A stretch of DNA of 64,000 bases. Origin: Zeugodacus cucurbitae. Lineage: Eukaryota > Arthropoda > Insecta > Diptera > Tephritidae. The number at the start of each line of letters is the position of its first letter. Positions within the stretch are counted from its first letter, which is position 1. This document shows, piece after piece, positions 39,332 to 53,058 of the stretch. The stretch lies in assembly GCF_028554725.1 (NCBI RefSeq), contig NC_071671.1, forward strand, positions 22,753,501 through 22,817,500, written 5' to 3'. The notes beneath the pieces are model-generated. The model did not search any database, had not been told where the DNA came from, and saw nothing but the letters and a program-made list of their open reading frames with translations. The position numbers and the translations under genes are program-made.

Positions 39332-39530
39332 ACAACATAAAATATGGTATAACATAAAATATGTCGTGACATTAAAATTAGCATGACATAAATTTTAATG
39401 GTTTTGAACTGAGAAATATCTTATAAATAAAAAATTTATAACATAAAAAATGGTATAACATAAACGATGGCTTGACAAAATATATAAAATACTTGAACAA
39501 AACTGTTATAACATAAAATATGGCATACAT
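39332..39530. repeat. Degenerate ACATAAAATATGG-type repeat, block 3
   Basis: Same family as the block at 36459-37166. Here TAACATAAAATATGG units follow each other at 17-18 bp between 39332 and about 39400, and reappear at 39438-39470 and 39505-39530. Confidence 0.6.
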
Positions 39531-42500
39531 CAACAAATTCCTCAAAAATTAAATTACCTTGTCGCCATATATTTCTTACACACTGTACCGCCTCGTTTAC
39601 CACTCTCAAGCCTTCAAGCTTTACAGTTGTTCTATTCTGCACGTAACTACTATTTTCTGCAACTCCATATCTCCTTGCTGACTATCTTAATCACTTTGCG
39701 CACTGTTCATTCATCCACATCATCAATTTCCTCGCCTCAAGTACGCGGGCGCACACAAATCTACGCGGCCATTAACAACAACCGACAACCAACGAACGGA
39801 GGCAACGAGCCAGCCAAAAGTCTACCAGGAATTGCACGAAAATCCCAATCCAACTCCCGAACTTGCTGCCCAGCCAAGCATTCATGCAAACGCTGCCGTT
39901 CACTTCCATCTCTCCAGTTATTTCAGCAGCGGCGATCCAAGCGTTCGATTACAGTTCATGGCAGAGTGAATTTCGGGCGGACAAGCAAAAGCGATGGCAT
40001 AAAATAAATTTATAAGGATAAAAGCTGATTGCTATATACATATATGTATATATTGGCTGTAAGTCTCTCTCACTCTGTGTGTGAGTCTTATCAGATGCAC
40101 AGCACTGCGAACTAGCGATTTGATGCGCTGACCGGCAGCCTATCAACTGCATAGAGCACAGCACTGCGAGCGCGCAAAAGTAAATGAAGTGAATTAGGAG
40201 TGGATGGAGTGTAGTAGCTAAAGTGTGGTGGCCGGATGACCTTTATGGCAGCCAAAAAGCGCGCGCGCCACCCCCATCATTCACCGCGCCCCGACGAGCC
40301 TTTGGTGAATACAAGCAGCGCGCTCTCTACCAAACCTTGTTTACTACTGTTTGCTGTATTTGTTGCACACAATGTGCAGTCTTATTTTGCCCTAACTATC
40401 TGTCTGCTTAAATAACCATTTCTTTGTCTCACCCTCCATCATCATCTTCTCCTCTCATCTCTGCCTCTTCGTGCAAACGCATTTCCTTTGAATACTTCAT
40501 ATTAAAAATGAATAAAAGCTGCATTTTCAAAAGATATCTACGCTTGCGATAAAAATATTCGCAAAAATAGCAACAAAATGTAAGGAAAAACAACAATAAA
40601 TTCAACGTAAAGAAATCAACATGCGCCCAAAGCGAATTCACTGTCTCAACCAGCGAGCGAGCTGGTTGGCGTGTAGAAGTGAAAAAATTTAATGGTTTTC
40701 ATAGATTTCAATAATAGATTTGAAGTTCGAGTTCAAGCTCACAAGACCATTAAATTGTTTTTCGTTTTGCCACTCGTTGCTCTTCGCTTTGTTTCTTTTT
40801 TTCATTTTGTTTTGCACTTTTTGCTCGAAATAGACACACCCTGCAACGGCTCTTTCAAAAGCGGCGATGTTGTGCTCCTTGAGGGAATTCGGTATTTGTA
40901 CCATATTGTTTTGGCGTATTGATCTCAGTTGGCTCATCTTTGTATTGTATATGCGTTCGTGGATGTAGGGGCTGTCTAAGGTAGAGAACCCTCATTTTTA
41001 CATGTAATTTATATTCAGACTAGTAAAAGGACCTTACAACGGAAGCAAGTTTAACAGACTTTTTCACTCGTTGTTCAAATTGAGATATCCCTTATTCTGT
41101 CAGAAATAAGTCCAGAACCGTGCAAGATCTTCACACTATAATTTTCAAATCAGGAAATACCGAAAGAATAACTGGACCGATTTCGCGAAGATTTTTACAA
41201 GACTAAGACTCATTCAGGATCCCTTAGTTTTGAAATGTCAGTTACAGCCTAGGAATAAAAGAGATGGAGAGAATTTTTTGTAGAAATCAGTCGGACAACA
41301 CTTTCATCCGATTTTTCGAATAAGGATAATGTTTATATCTAATTACCCATTCACTGTTTCCTCCTTCACTTGATATAGTAAAATGCAACCCTCCCCAATA
41401 CTCATAACTTTTCGACTTTTTGCTATCATTTCACACACTAAACGAGAACGCTTCTGAGTGTTAAAGTACAATGCAATTTGCAATAAATAAAAATTATAGT
41501 GACACTCTAAACGAATGAAGCTAATAAGTTGAACTAGAGTCCAATCATAGCCAGATGGAGAGGTTAGATAGGCAAGGCAAAAAGCTAACGGGGCAAGTAG
41601 GTGTGCTTTGAAATGATAGTGTCACAAGCGTTGCCAGTGGTAAATGAGTGTATTTATCAAAGGAGGGGAAAGACATATATATACCTTATATACAGTACAT
41701 ATAGAGTTTTAGTTGGCGTTTTGGAGATGAATACCCTGTAGGAAGAGTAGAGTTAAATAACACTAATTTTTTCTTCAAGTAGAACTTACTAAGCTGTAAT
41801 TCTCAACTGATTTAAAAATTCTGACTGGCCACGATTAAACTCGAGTTGTTATCCTAAAAATTCCTCCAATTTTATTTCTTGAGGCTTCGTTATTGGTTTT
41901 CAGTGAACTATTTAACGTTTTCCCTCTTTCAAATAGTTCCTATATTTCCTCCAAGGTCTGCTCTCATTCACACTCGTTTTGCTATCAAGTTGTTGGTCCA
42001 CTAAAGTAGTTATACATTGAAAATAATGCTTTCCGCAAGGATAAACGAATAAGGATATCTCTTTCGTTGAAATGGAATTACAGTTGTTAAGAGTGTCAAC
42101 GCATAAAAGAAAGTGAGCGATGAAGATGGCGATTAAAAGTTGAAGATAGCAGCATAAATGGTTAAATGAAAAGTGCAGAATGGTGAGAAAGGAAAATTCG
42201 TTGTGTTTGGTGGAGAGTTCAACAGAAAAGGAATCAAATGTAAAAATAAAATAAAAGGAAGTTCGGCAAAGAAATTATAAAAAAAGAAAATGAAGATACA
42301 ATTGAATGGACGGACATAAAAAACTTAAAATTAGTGCTATAAATTGGAAATTAAATAAATAATTTATTTAATGGAAATTTAAAAAATTTAAAAGAATTTT
42401 GAAAAAAAAATTGAAAACAATGGAAATAGATTTTTTAATTTATTTTGAAAAAAAAAAATATTTTTAAAATTTTTTAATAAAAAAAAATATTGAAAAATAT

Positions 42501-44056
42501 TTTTGGAACAAAATATACTAATAATCTTCCCAAATTAAATAAAAAAATTTGTGAAATGGAATAGGCATAGATAAACCGTTTTATTGTCAACTCAATTACA
42601 AGACACTTAAACTTAATGTCAGCCAAGGTCAACAAGCTTTACTTGCTGGTAATGATAGTTAATGCTGCTTTAAAACGCATACAACAACAAAAGCAGCAAC
42701 GTACAACTATTAAAACGAGAAACAGTTAAGTCTTATGCACATACATCCATACAAACACTATGAGAACGCGAAATATCGATCACCTGCTGTGCGGCTAAGC
42801 CCCAGCATTTACAGTTTCAGTCAGAGCAAACAGAAGACTTTTTGTGAAAGTGCTGATTAAAGACAAAGTGTTTGTCTATTTAAGGTTTTAACTTGCAAAA
42901 GCGTTTGGTGAATGTAGTGTTTGATAGTCGTGCGGGCGAAGTTATATTTTTTGTCGAAAGCTCTTAAAAGCTCCGTGGGATAGCACGAATGCTAGGTAAT
43001 AGTTGACTTTAGGATTTAGCAAATAAAAAACAGAATTTAAGGTGTATCTTCACTTAAAAGAAAACAGATTATTGTTTGTAAGAATTAGTTATTTGTTCTT
43101 TTCTCTAAAAGCTCAAATATATCATAAAATTTTAAAGCTAATGAAATGAACAGAGGTAAGTGAATGCTGGCGAAATATTTAGTCTATAAGTAAAAAAAAG
43201 CAAAAAAAAAAAGAGTCATGTAAATTGCCAACAACTAACATAGAAAATCTATGCAATTCTCCATCACTCTCTTTCCCTCTCTGTCTCTCTTTGAACAATT
43301 TTTACTTTCCATATATTCAAGTTCATTTGTTATTACTATACCTCGCCATGTACTTTTATTTTTATCACATTATCGCAATCACTATCTTCTATCTTCCGCC
43401 TTCTTGGTGACTTTAACAGCATGAAAAGAAGAAAACTATTGCACATTTAACTTTATGCCTTACAACTTCCTAAAGTTAACAGTTAGACATTAAATTGTCC
43501 ACTACTTTAGTGCTATGGTTATGGAGTAGTGAAAAAAATTAAATTCGCACAAATACTACATCCAACAACAGCCATTACAGTAACTCTGCTAAGCTGTAAC
43601 GGCTAAACGATGCTTAAGCGCCTGAAAATATACTTCCATTTTATTGAAAATGCCAAAATTACATGGACAGCAATAAAAGTCAAGTAACTTCAAGTACAAA
43701 TACACATAATAAAAGACAACAAACAGTTCTATTACTTTAAATTGGGAGAATTGCTAAACTTTTGAGTTTTAAGATGAGGTAGCAAATACGAAATTATGGT
43801 AAAAGTTTGTAGGAAATTCAGTTATAAACACAGGTTTTCACGTAATTACTTGAAGGAGAGCGGAAATTATAGCTATTGATTTTATTTTGATTATTTTATG
43901 ACGAACAACAACAGTAAATATACTTATTTTTAATTTAAAAATTAATTGGAGAATTATTTCATTAAAATTTGACAAATACTGCTTCAAAATGTAAGAAATG
44001 TTATATATTTCGCATTTCTTAAGTAATGCCAATAATTATTAAAATATTAAAAAAAA
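39531..44056. other. Gene-free stretch, with a less AT-rich patch at 39590-40420
   Basis: The 39590-40420 patch has a 126-codon plus-strand frame (39627-40007) that begins with hydrophobic residues and turns Arg/Ser-rich. I see no family resemblance. GCACAGCACTGCGA occurs twice (40097-40110 and 40156-40169). The remainder is AT-rich with no gene recognised. Confidence 0.45.
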
Positions 44057-46039
44057 ATGTTGCCTACGTTTAGGAGTGAGCAAGTAGTTTTAGCAAAGTG
44101 CCGCAACGGTTTTTTTTATGATACAGTGGAGGGTTCTTTAATATAGTCGCTCTCTTTGTTAATATAGAAAAACGTTAAGTGAGGTTATCTCTTGTTATTA
44201 ATATTTCTAAGTAACGCATATACAGTATTTTAAGTATATATTACCCTCCGATATTTTTTGCTTATATCTATCTATTCTTTCAAATTTTCCAAAGCTCATA
44301 TTAATGTTATTTACTTGTCTATATATTATAATAGATCTCCAGTTCACAATAGTGTGTCTATGTAGCCTACTTTTAGGAGTCTCCGAGCTAAGTTGGACAC
44401 CTCATTTGTTGTTAATAATGAACAGATATTTTAATATATACTTAAAGTGAAAGTAAAAAAATTAATGAGACTTTTCAAATAAGCCATTCAACTTATTGAT
44501 AAAAGAAAATGTTGCCTAGCCTTAGGAGTAGTTTAAATAAATTACTGCATTTACTATTTCCAGTAATTTTAATTTAATTTTAAAATAACTCTTTATCGAT
44601 AATCTTACATATTTTTGATATTTTTAAAAATCAATAAATTATTTTTCCAATTTTGTTTTGTTTGCTAACATAAATTACGGCTGTAAAACGCTAAATTGCA
44701 TAATCATGTTTATTTAGGTTCAATAATTTGCAACAACAAAAGAGTAACACATTTAATATATGCAAAAGCGTAAAAATATTATATCGACCCGGCGGCTGCG
44801 AACAAAAATAAAATAGACAAGTTAAAAATAAAGCCACAAAAGCGTAAACCCAAAATTAGCAATGCAAACAAGCGGGTGAACAGTGTTAATAGAATAGAGA
44901 AGGCAGAAAAATTATAATTTTAATTTACGCAAAAATAATAATGAAAGCACGAAGCGCCCAAGTAGAGATAATGATTTTAGGAAAATTATTAATAAATGTT
45001 TAATAAAAAATATTGAAATTTTTATATATAATTATTATAGAGTGAAAACAATAATAATTACAGCGTTTAGTTGCAATGACAAGCGTTTTAAGCGCTTTCG
45101 CCAATAAAATATGTTAAAATGCAACGCCATAAAATTAGCAAGAGCAAACTGTAAATGCTGTTAACAGCTTTGGTCTGCAGCTCTTACATATTTGCCATCC
45201 ACATTTTTATCACTCATATAATCTCGGCTTATAGCTTTCATTTCGCTTTAATAGCGTTGTGCCGTTATTTATTTCAACATGTCATTTCTTGCGGTGTAAT
45301 AACATTTGCGTTAAGGGACAGTATGCCGAGTGAAATTATTTGATTTTCCTTGCGGTTTTCTTTTTTTGCTGCCAACCGTGCCATGTGGCGTTGTTGGCCG
45401 CTAGATAATCGCAATCCATGAATACTAATAATAATAAACATAAAATTATTTGCTTGTTGTCTTTGCAACATTCGTGTTATTGTAGGCCTTTCTTGTTTTG
45501 TATTTATATTCTTCTTGCATTTGCTGGCTGCTCATATTGTCTACATTTCAGTGTGGCACACATTTCGTATTTTTTTACAACCGCTTGACCTTTTTGTGAA
45601 ACAAATTTAGACGTGGTTATAAATATAGATTTATTAAATCGTTCAGTTTGTAAGAGATATGTTTCTTTTTATATTATTCATATAAATATGGTAATGGCAA
45701 TAGAAGTAATAGAAGACAGTTTAGATGAGCTTTCAGCCTCTATTAAGAAATAAATAAATTAATTAAAGGAAAATCAATTCAAAATTTATTATATATTTTG
45801 CATAATTTTTTAGCAGAATTTGAAAAGCAAAAATTTTAAATTTTTTAAATTTTTTTTAACATAAAAATAACCTAGCAGTTAGTCAAGAACCTTGAAAAAA
45901 TGTTGTGGCCCACATTTAGGATAAATAAAGTAACAAAAAGTTTAGTGGCCTACATTTAGGATGATTAAAATAACATAGGAATAAAATAACGTAAGGAAGC
46001 TTTAAAAAATATATGGCCTACATAAAGGATGAATAACTC
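44057..46039. repeat. Recurrent GCCTACATTTAGGA motif
   Basis: Versions occur at 44057-44077, 44358-44380, 44509-44529, 45906, 45945 and 46014. The last three are followed by a shared tail (ATRAWTAAARTAACA), with spacings of 39 and 69 bp, so those are tandem. All copies share orientation. Confidence 0.55.
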
Positions 46040-47300
46040 AAATACTATCGCTTTGGAATTGCCTTTTTTCTCGTATGCAACTTTTTTCCTTATGAGATTT
46101 ACTGTAATTTGATGTAATTACATCCCTCCCTACCGTAAATAAATATTTAAATAATGGCGTTTACATACATATTATATGCAAATTTTTGCTTAATACCCGA
46201 AAATATGAACGAAAAAGATGGCCAAAAGCAATTACGCCTAATTACAAAGCTATAATTTATTGGTGAATTTAATAGCCGGCAATTGGCATTTCCGTTAATG
46301 TTGTAAATATTTAACAACAACATAGTGTGTACATAAATATTTATTTGTTGTAATTTGCAGCTTTTACGTTTTCACACTTTTATTATATGCCATTTGCATA
46401 AATGCAATTATAAATTTCATAAAAAACGCACAAAATTTTTAATGAAAATTTAATGGCTAATTGCCCATATTTGTCTAGCCAAAAAAAAAAAAGAAAAAAG
46501 AAAAAACAAGCTAAAAAAGACAAATTATAAAGCATAAATAAATAATAAGGAAGCTTAAAAAGCTTTTTAGCCATAAAATTTAATTTTTCCAATAAAGTGA
46601 GTATTTTTGGCGCGCACTGTAGCATATGCTGACTACATCTCTTCATATTGGCAGTTTTTGCTGAAAAAAGTACGCAATTATATGCTTAAAGCCACAACTC
46701 TACTTCAATATCTGCATTAATTCCTCTCCACCGCTGACCACTTTCATCATAAATATTAATTAAGCAACAACAACATTAACAACAAAAAGCCTTATAAGTA
46801 ACAAAAAAAAAAAACAAATCTCATGCGCATGAATAATTAAGTATGCAGAGCCACCAATTGAATTGCCTAATCTACGCAAACTTATCACTAATTATGTAAT
46901 GAGTGGAAGAATTTTGGCAATAAGGCAAAATAAGAAGAACTCAGATTTAAGTAGAAGGAAGACTTGGTAAGCTTGTGGTGGAATTATGCATACAACAAAA
47001 AACATTTGCAATAACATTGTATGGGTGGTTCGTACAATAAGTCGCCTAAAACTGCTTGAACTTAATTTATGTAGCGGCTTAAGTGAATGTGAGCGCATTG
47101 TTGTTGCTAATAGCAATAATAATATTTTGTCATATAGCAAAGCGTAGTAATTTTTGGGGAGAAATTATTTTTTCTACGAAAAAAGTGTGAAGCATAGCTT
47201 TATACATACTGACCCGGTCATACGTCGCCACCGAATTGCTTGTGAATTTTGTAAGCATGTTTTACACATTATAACATAGTAGGGTATAACACATTTTATC
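46040..47300. other. Gene-free stretch
   Basis: AT-rich, with A runs near 46482-46506 and 46803-46815. No gene recognised. Confidence 0.55.
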
Positions 47301-47830
47301 TTAAATCAGAGACCTTTTAAAAAAATGAATACTTTCACATAGATTTTCTTGTTGGACTTGAAAGAGTCCATTTCAACTTGTAATTCAACAGAGAGTCTTT
47401 TAAAAATCCTATTGACATAGTTTTCACTGCTGATCGACTCATTCGAACCAAATATCTCAAGGCATTTCTCAAAACTTCTGTGCTAGAAGTGTACAAATTA
47501 ACCTATCTTTCAGTGCGAACCTACTCTACAAATATCTCTCTATCTAGTTAAGACTAGACTAAAGACAAGTGCAATTTTATAAATCAGAGACTCTTTGATA
47601 ACAAACATATTTTTCTTTTCTTTTTGAAGTCCATTTAAAATTTTTGTAAACTCTTTCAAATCAGTAGAGAATTTTTCGATACCCATATTGAGGTCTTGGT
47701 GATCGACTCATTCGAACCAAATCTCTCATTATCGAGACTTTTCTCAAGTCTTCTAAACTATATAATCAAATAGACATTTCTTTCGGTTCGGAGCTACACC
47801 TCTAGTCCAATTACCTAATCATTGAAGACT
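47301..47830. repeat. Diverged tandem duplication, about 270-bp unit
   Basis: Copy 1 (47301-47573) and copy 2 (47578-47830) share, in order, AAATCAGAGAC, a GAGTCCATTT/AAGTCCATTT block, GATCGACTCATTCGAACCAA (47432 and 47701) followed by ATCTC, TTTCTCAA, and ATTTCTTTCRG-like blocks. Offsets stay near 270 bp. Confidence 0.7.
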
Positions 47831-49604
47831 TATTTATTCAACATATTCTACACCTACTAATCTAAAAATGCAAAACGGAAGTCAAATCATTTAATTTAGA
47901 AGAACTACATTTTCATTTTCAAATGTCACCCAAATCTGTCATTAAGGCAATAACGAATCTCTCTAAAAGCTATATATCATTCTCAACACTAATCGTTTGG
48001 TATTTTTCTTAATATCGGCATCCTTTGATTATTGTCGTTATTTGCATTCTTGATTGATTATTTTGATTATATCTTGATCACTAATTTAGCAGATATAGAG
48101 AAAGTTTTAGAAATAGCGTTGGGATGTCTCTGAAGCACCCATTAGTTCGGGATTTTATTGACAGTTTCTGACTTGATGCCCTTGTTCGGGTTTCTTAAAG
48201 GTCTCAAGTCTTTAATCTACTGACTCCTGTTTTAGGTCCATTCAAGTTATGTACATATATGATGCTACTTATAACAGAAAAGGACAAACGTCTTGTTAAT
48301 TACTAAAAGCAAGTCAAAAGGCTTCGACTTACCACGACAAACTGGCCAAAACTAATAAAGCAATACATATATATATAAATAAATATGAATATGACCAATT
48401 GACTTAAGCATTATTGTTATGGATATTAATTTTTACGAGTATATTACTACTTTACTTGCCATATATGCCGGATTTTGCTTATTGGTATTTATTATATGCC
48501 ACAAAACAGCGAAAAAGGTCTTAATGACAGCCCACATACATACATATTGTACATTTGATGTATGTATGTACATATATACGCAGCCACTTGTTCTACAACA
48601 ACTAAGAACAAATATATCTCGCCTCTGCCACATTCACCATCAATCCGCATTTTGGTTAAAAGCAATTCAGCTGGCAGCGATTAGAGCTATTACTTTGCTT
48701 TTACTAGAGAGTAGAAACAACAATAATACCAACAACAACAAAAATCTCGGCAAAAGAATCCAAAACCATGGGGAGTCCATTTGGCAGCTGCGGCTGCAAA
48801 CTCCACTGGGTGTTCAGTTGTTGCTGTTGTTGTAGCTATTGTGCGCGCTTACAAGTCAGCGCCAATCGGAGATTTTGACTTTCGCTTAGCTTAATGGGCT
48901 TACCGAAAACAAAAACAAAAAAATACATACCAGCTGTGCTTGTCGCTGCTGCTACTTCACGTTCTTCACTATTTCATAGCTAGTGCTTGAAGTAGCAGGC
49001 TTTTGTTGTTGTTGCTGCTTTTTGTTTTATCTGGAAATTTTGATGGAAAAATATACAATTCAAGCATCTTTAGCCGGTAGGCTATTGAGGCGAGTAAACA
49101 AAATATTGACTACTGCTGCTGCTACCGACAGTGGCTGCCTGGCGCACTCCTTTCGAAGCTGGTAAGCTCTGCTAAGACTGCATTGTTGTTGCTTCTTTTT
49201 TCTTATATGTATGAACTATTGTGCTCACAGGCTTTTATATTTTGGTAGTAAAGGCATTTATGCATTGTTGTTGCTGTTTTTATATTCTTTGCATTTGCTT
49301 GTTGGCTATTGTCTGCATCCATGAGACGGTTCTTTATGTTTTTTCTTCTATATGCTTTTTTTGTTTTGTCTATTTTCGGTATTCTCAGCTCAAAGCTCAT
49401 TTATGTATTTATTAATTTCGTATTTTTTTCGGCTTATGCGGTCATAAAACAAGGTCAAACTACATATACCGACACAAGCGATTATATTCATTAGGCATAC
49501 ATTTATAGCTGCTTAAAGCTCATTAGCGTCTTTATATCAGGCTTTGAATATGTAAAATATACCGATTTTTTTATTAAAATGATATGATGATTGTATCACT
49601 TAAT
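47831..49604. other. Gene-free stretch
   Basis: CAA/TTG-rich patches give several Cys/Phe- or Asn-rich open frames (48419-48835 is the longest, 138 codons), none with a recognisable domain. Confidence 0.5.
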
Positions 49605-49955
49605 AGGCTTATAACTTCCGACTTTTTTATTTTCAAATAATACATCTTTTAGAGTAGGTGTGAACTCCTGAAAACACTTTAAAAAATATTTAAAGTTATC
49701 TACTTAAACAATATTCAAACTTTTTTAAAACTTAAAACCACGTGGCAACTCCATACTTTTTTCAAAACATTTTAAATTTTATATATAAAATATCATTATA
49801 CATTTTTACATTTTTTTCCATTAATTAGTTTTTTGAAATCAGGTTGCAACTCCTCAAATTAATTTTGTTTTATATAGCAAGTTTAAAAAACCTACATTTT
49901 ATTTCATCATTTTTTAAATATTTTTTTAATTTATTATGCACATCTGGCAATCTTT
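49605..49955. repeat. Recurrent GGTGGCAACTC-type motif block B
   Basis: Versions at about 49605, 49656, 49741, 49841 and 49943 in T-rich DNA, the same motif and orientation as the block at 18412-18934. Confidence 0.45.
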
Positions 49956-52900
49956 TTGAATATTTTTCGTTCAGTGCTAAAACTTTCCGAACCTAAAATA
50001 ATAATCCCTGAAAATGATTCCAAAGAACTAAAATCAGCTCAGTATCCACAAATTTACCATTTAATTATATTCTACTAAAAACATTACTTATGTTGCCACA
50101 TTTTTTTTTAACCGCTACGCACCACTTTAAAATTCAAAACAATTTATTTATGACAAGCGCTTAAAAATTACACTTCCATCATTGATTTTTCTGCCCTACA
50201 TTTCAAGTATTACATTGCATTAACAATTATTGTTGTTGTTATTCCGCTGATGTTTTTGTATATGCATGTTGGCGTGATTGTGGTTTTGGCAATGATTGCC
50301 AATGTTTTAATTAAATCCAAACAAAAAACCACCACACTTACAGACCGCACAGCATCGCCAAGCTCATCAACGATTTTAAGTGGTTAAGTGACAGTGGCGC
50401 AAACAGATAAATAATGGTATGAAAAATATCTGAAAAAAATACAATGTTTTCAGAAAGTAGTAGTATTATACAGAGCTGTATTCTGCGCATGGAGTTTTAT
50501 TTTCTTTATGAAATCTACTATTCGTTAAAGGTGTTTATCTTAAATTAATGATTGATCTTTGGATGCTTAGTTCCTTCATCAGATTCATACATTTCACAAT
50601 TTTACTTACTTAAGGTCAGTAGTTTCCGATTTTATGTCGTTTCTACGACCTTATATTTAAGCTCATAATATGGAGTTTGACATTTAGTTGCAAGCTAACT
50701 AACCTAAAAACTTCACTTTTGTCTTTACTATTTTTTAGATTTTACAATATTAAGTTCTTCCTGCTTAAAATCCACTAACTGAAAGATTTACTTCTTCTAA
50801 TAGTTCTAGGAACTTGGTCGTTTTTTCCCCAAAATCCAAAAAAAGTCAGATATTTATCTTAAGGAAACTGATAGTTTGGATAGACTCGGCAAGAACCTTC
50901 ATTATAATACTCTAGATGGCTGTGGAAGGTTACATAAATTCCGAGAATGAAGAATGTGAGGATCTCAAAACCGAAGTCAAAATTTTCAAGAAAAATATAA
51001 ATTTAACCTACTGTGGGTACACAGTAAGTAACCTTGCAACACTTTAAACGAGTGTTAGGAAACGCCTGCAGAGAAGGATGATGAGGCGCTCGGAAGGGCA
51101 ATAATCAGAATGTGTGTTGTTGCGGCTAAGTGGGTGTTCGAAAGATAATTAACAACAAATATTTAGCGTTAAATGTCAAAAACATGAAACCACTGAAACC
51201 GAACATTTTACAACATCACCACTAACAACAACAACAGCGAAATATATGCAAGAAACTGAAACCCAAATGAGTGTGTACAGTAACATACAACAACAGCAAA
51301 AATCAATTAAAAAACGAAAGTGAAACGAAAACCACAGCAAATGGTAAAAATAGTAAGGCTTTTGCAATAACAACAACAATTGGTGTTGTTGTTGACTGGC
51401 TAGGGACCATGCGCGTCAAGCTAACTAAATTAACAAGATTTTTCGCAGCAGCCGCAGCCACCAGGGCAACCAAAGTGTGTTGCCACACACATGGTAAATG
51501 GCGTATATAGTTACATATATGTAGGTATGTAATCGTAGATGTGTGAAGATACATATGTATGTGTATGCAACGCGCCATGTCCGTCGTGGCAGACCCGAGC
51601 GCTGCATGTTGCCGGGTCGCCCGCCCGCGCTTGTTGCATGACCATCAAATGTGGCGCAACGCTTTGAAAGAAATGGGTGTGCTGTGGACAGGCGCGATTT
51701 GTTGTTGTTGTAACTGTTAGAGTGTTATTTGCATTGTTTCGCGGCACAGCATGTGGCAGACATGGGCACAAACACTTGCTGTGTGGCAAGTTTATGTGGA
51801 GATATGGTTGTATATGTACATATGTATATACCTGTATGTGTAACGTTATATGAAACAGTATGTGTGCATGTGTGTGTAGGGTTAAAGTTGTCGTTAAATA
51901 ATGAACGGGCGCGCACACAGTGTTGCCGGCAAACATTAGCGGATAATTAAACCCACCCACGCAACACAATGTTGTTGCGACAACAAAAACCATAACTACA
52001 ACAAAAACAAAAAGCGTTGAAATGTAGAACGCGCACCTACAACGCCACGCAGCGGGCGTAAACAATAGCTAAAGGGACCAAAAAACAAAAACATGTCATT
52101 AAAGTAACAACAACAACAACAGCTAAAACACATGAATGCGCTCAACGCTGCTAACTATCATTTTAATTTGACCCGTCAGTCATATTTTTGTTGCATTGTT
52201 GTTGTTGTATTAGCATTGATTAAAGTCAGAAACCAACATTACATGCAGCTAAGTATGCTGTGCTATTTCGAGCTGCGCTGTTGTTGAACACCATAGGTGG
52301 TCGCTTCAACGTGGTCGCTGTTACCAGCTATGTCGGCGTCAGTCAAACAGCAGCCACCAACTGATTTGATAGTCATGTGACTAGTTGACTCTGCCTGTGC
52401 TAAGGATTAACAGATATTTAACTAGTGTTTTTTGTTGTTATTATTGTTGTTGCCTTTACAACTACCTACTTGCCAACTTTGTTGTGTTTAATGTACATTA
52501 TTGTTGTTGTTGTTGCCTGTGCTGCCACTTACACTTTGATTTTGAGTTGTTGCAGCTTGTTGTTGTTTTGGGCATGCGTGGCATAAAATCGGTTACACGT
52601 GTACTTGACGGTGTTCGAACACGTGTTCAAAAGTTGTAAGTACTGATACAAAGTTTTGTTCACACAGTTTTAAATTAGAAGGTAAGAAAGCTTTGGGTTA
52701 CTTGCAGCTTTGGTAGGCGAGTATCGGCTCTAAGTTGTCAACAATTAGAAATAAAATCGTCTATGAGCGGATTAATTAGTTTTAATTACTAAATTAGCTA
52801 AATTTGCGAAACTTCCTTCCGCTGGAACGCTTCTGAATATTAGTTTTGGTACCTTTATACTAAGAGCTTTTATAAAGGTTTGAATTTCGGACAAAAACAG

Positions 52901-53056
52901 CGATCTATTAAGTTGGATGAAGAAGGTTGATACGCTCATATCAATCTAGAAAGTAAGATTACGTTCCATTCCACTAAGTGCAACCTTCTTTGTGGTGATC
53001 CAAGAAAAATCATCCAATCAATTTGGCTTTCAATCATGTCTCTTTATTACTTAAAA
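49956..53056. other. Gene-free stretch
   Basis: No gene recognised. The 184-codon minus-strand frame at 51511-52065 is His/Thr/Val-rich and translates CA/TG-rich, TACATA-rich DNA. It has no domain or supporting splice sites. Confidence 0.5.
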
Positions 53057-53058
53057 TA

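Noticed and set aside
39627..40007. 126-codon frame starting with hydrophobic residues
   Set aside because: Signal-like start but no family resemblance or convincing splice sites; kept only as a low-interest finding.
48419..48835. 138-codon plus-strand frame
   Set aside because: Includes an AAC/CAA run giving poly-Asn and ends in a TTG run; no recognisable domain.
51511..52065. 184-codon open frame on the minus strand
   Set aside because: Reads through CA/TG- and TACATA-rich DNA; composition is His/Thr/Tyr-rich and other frames are open over the same bases.
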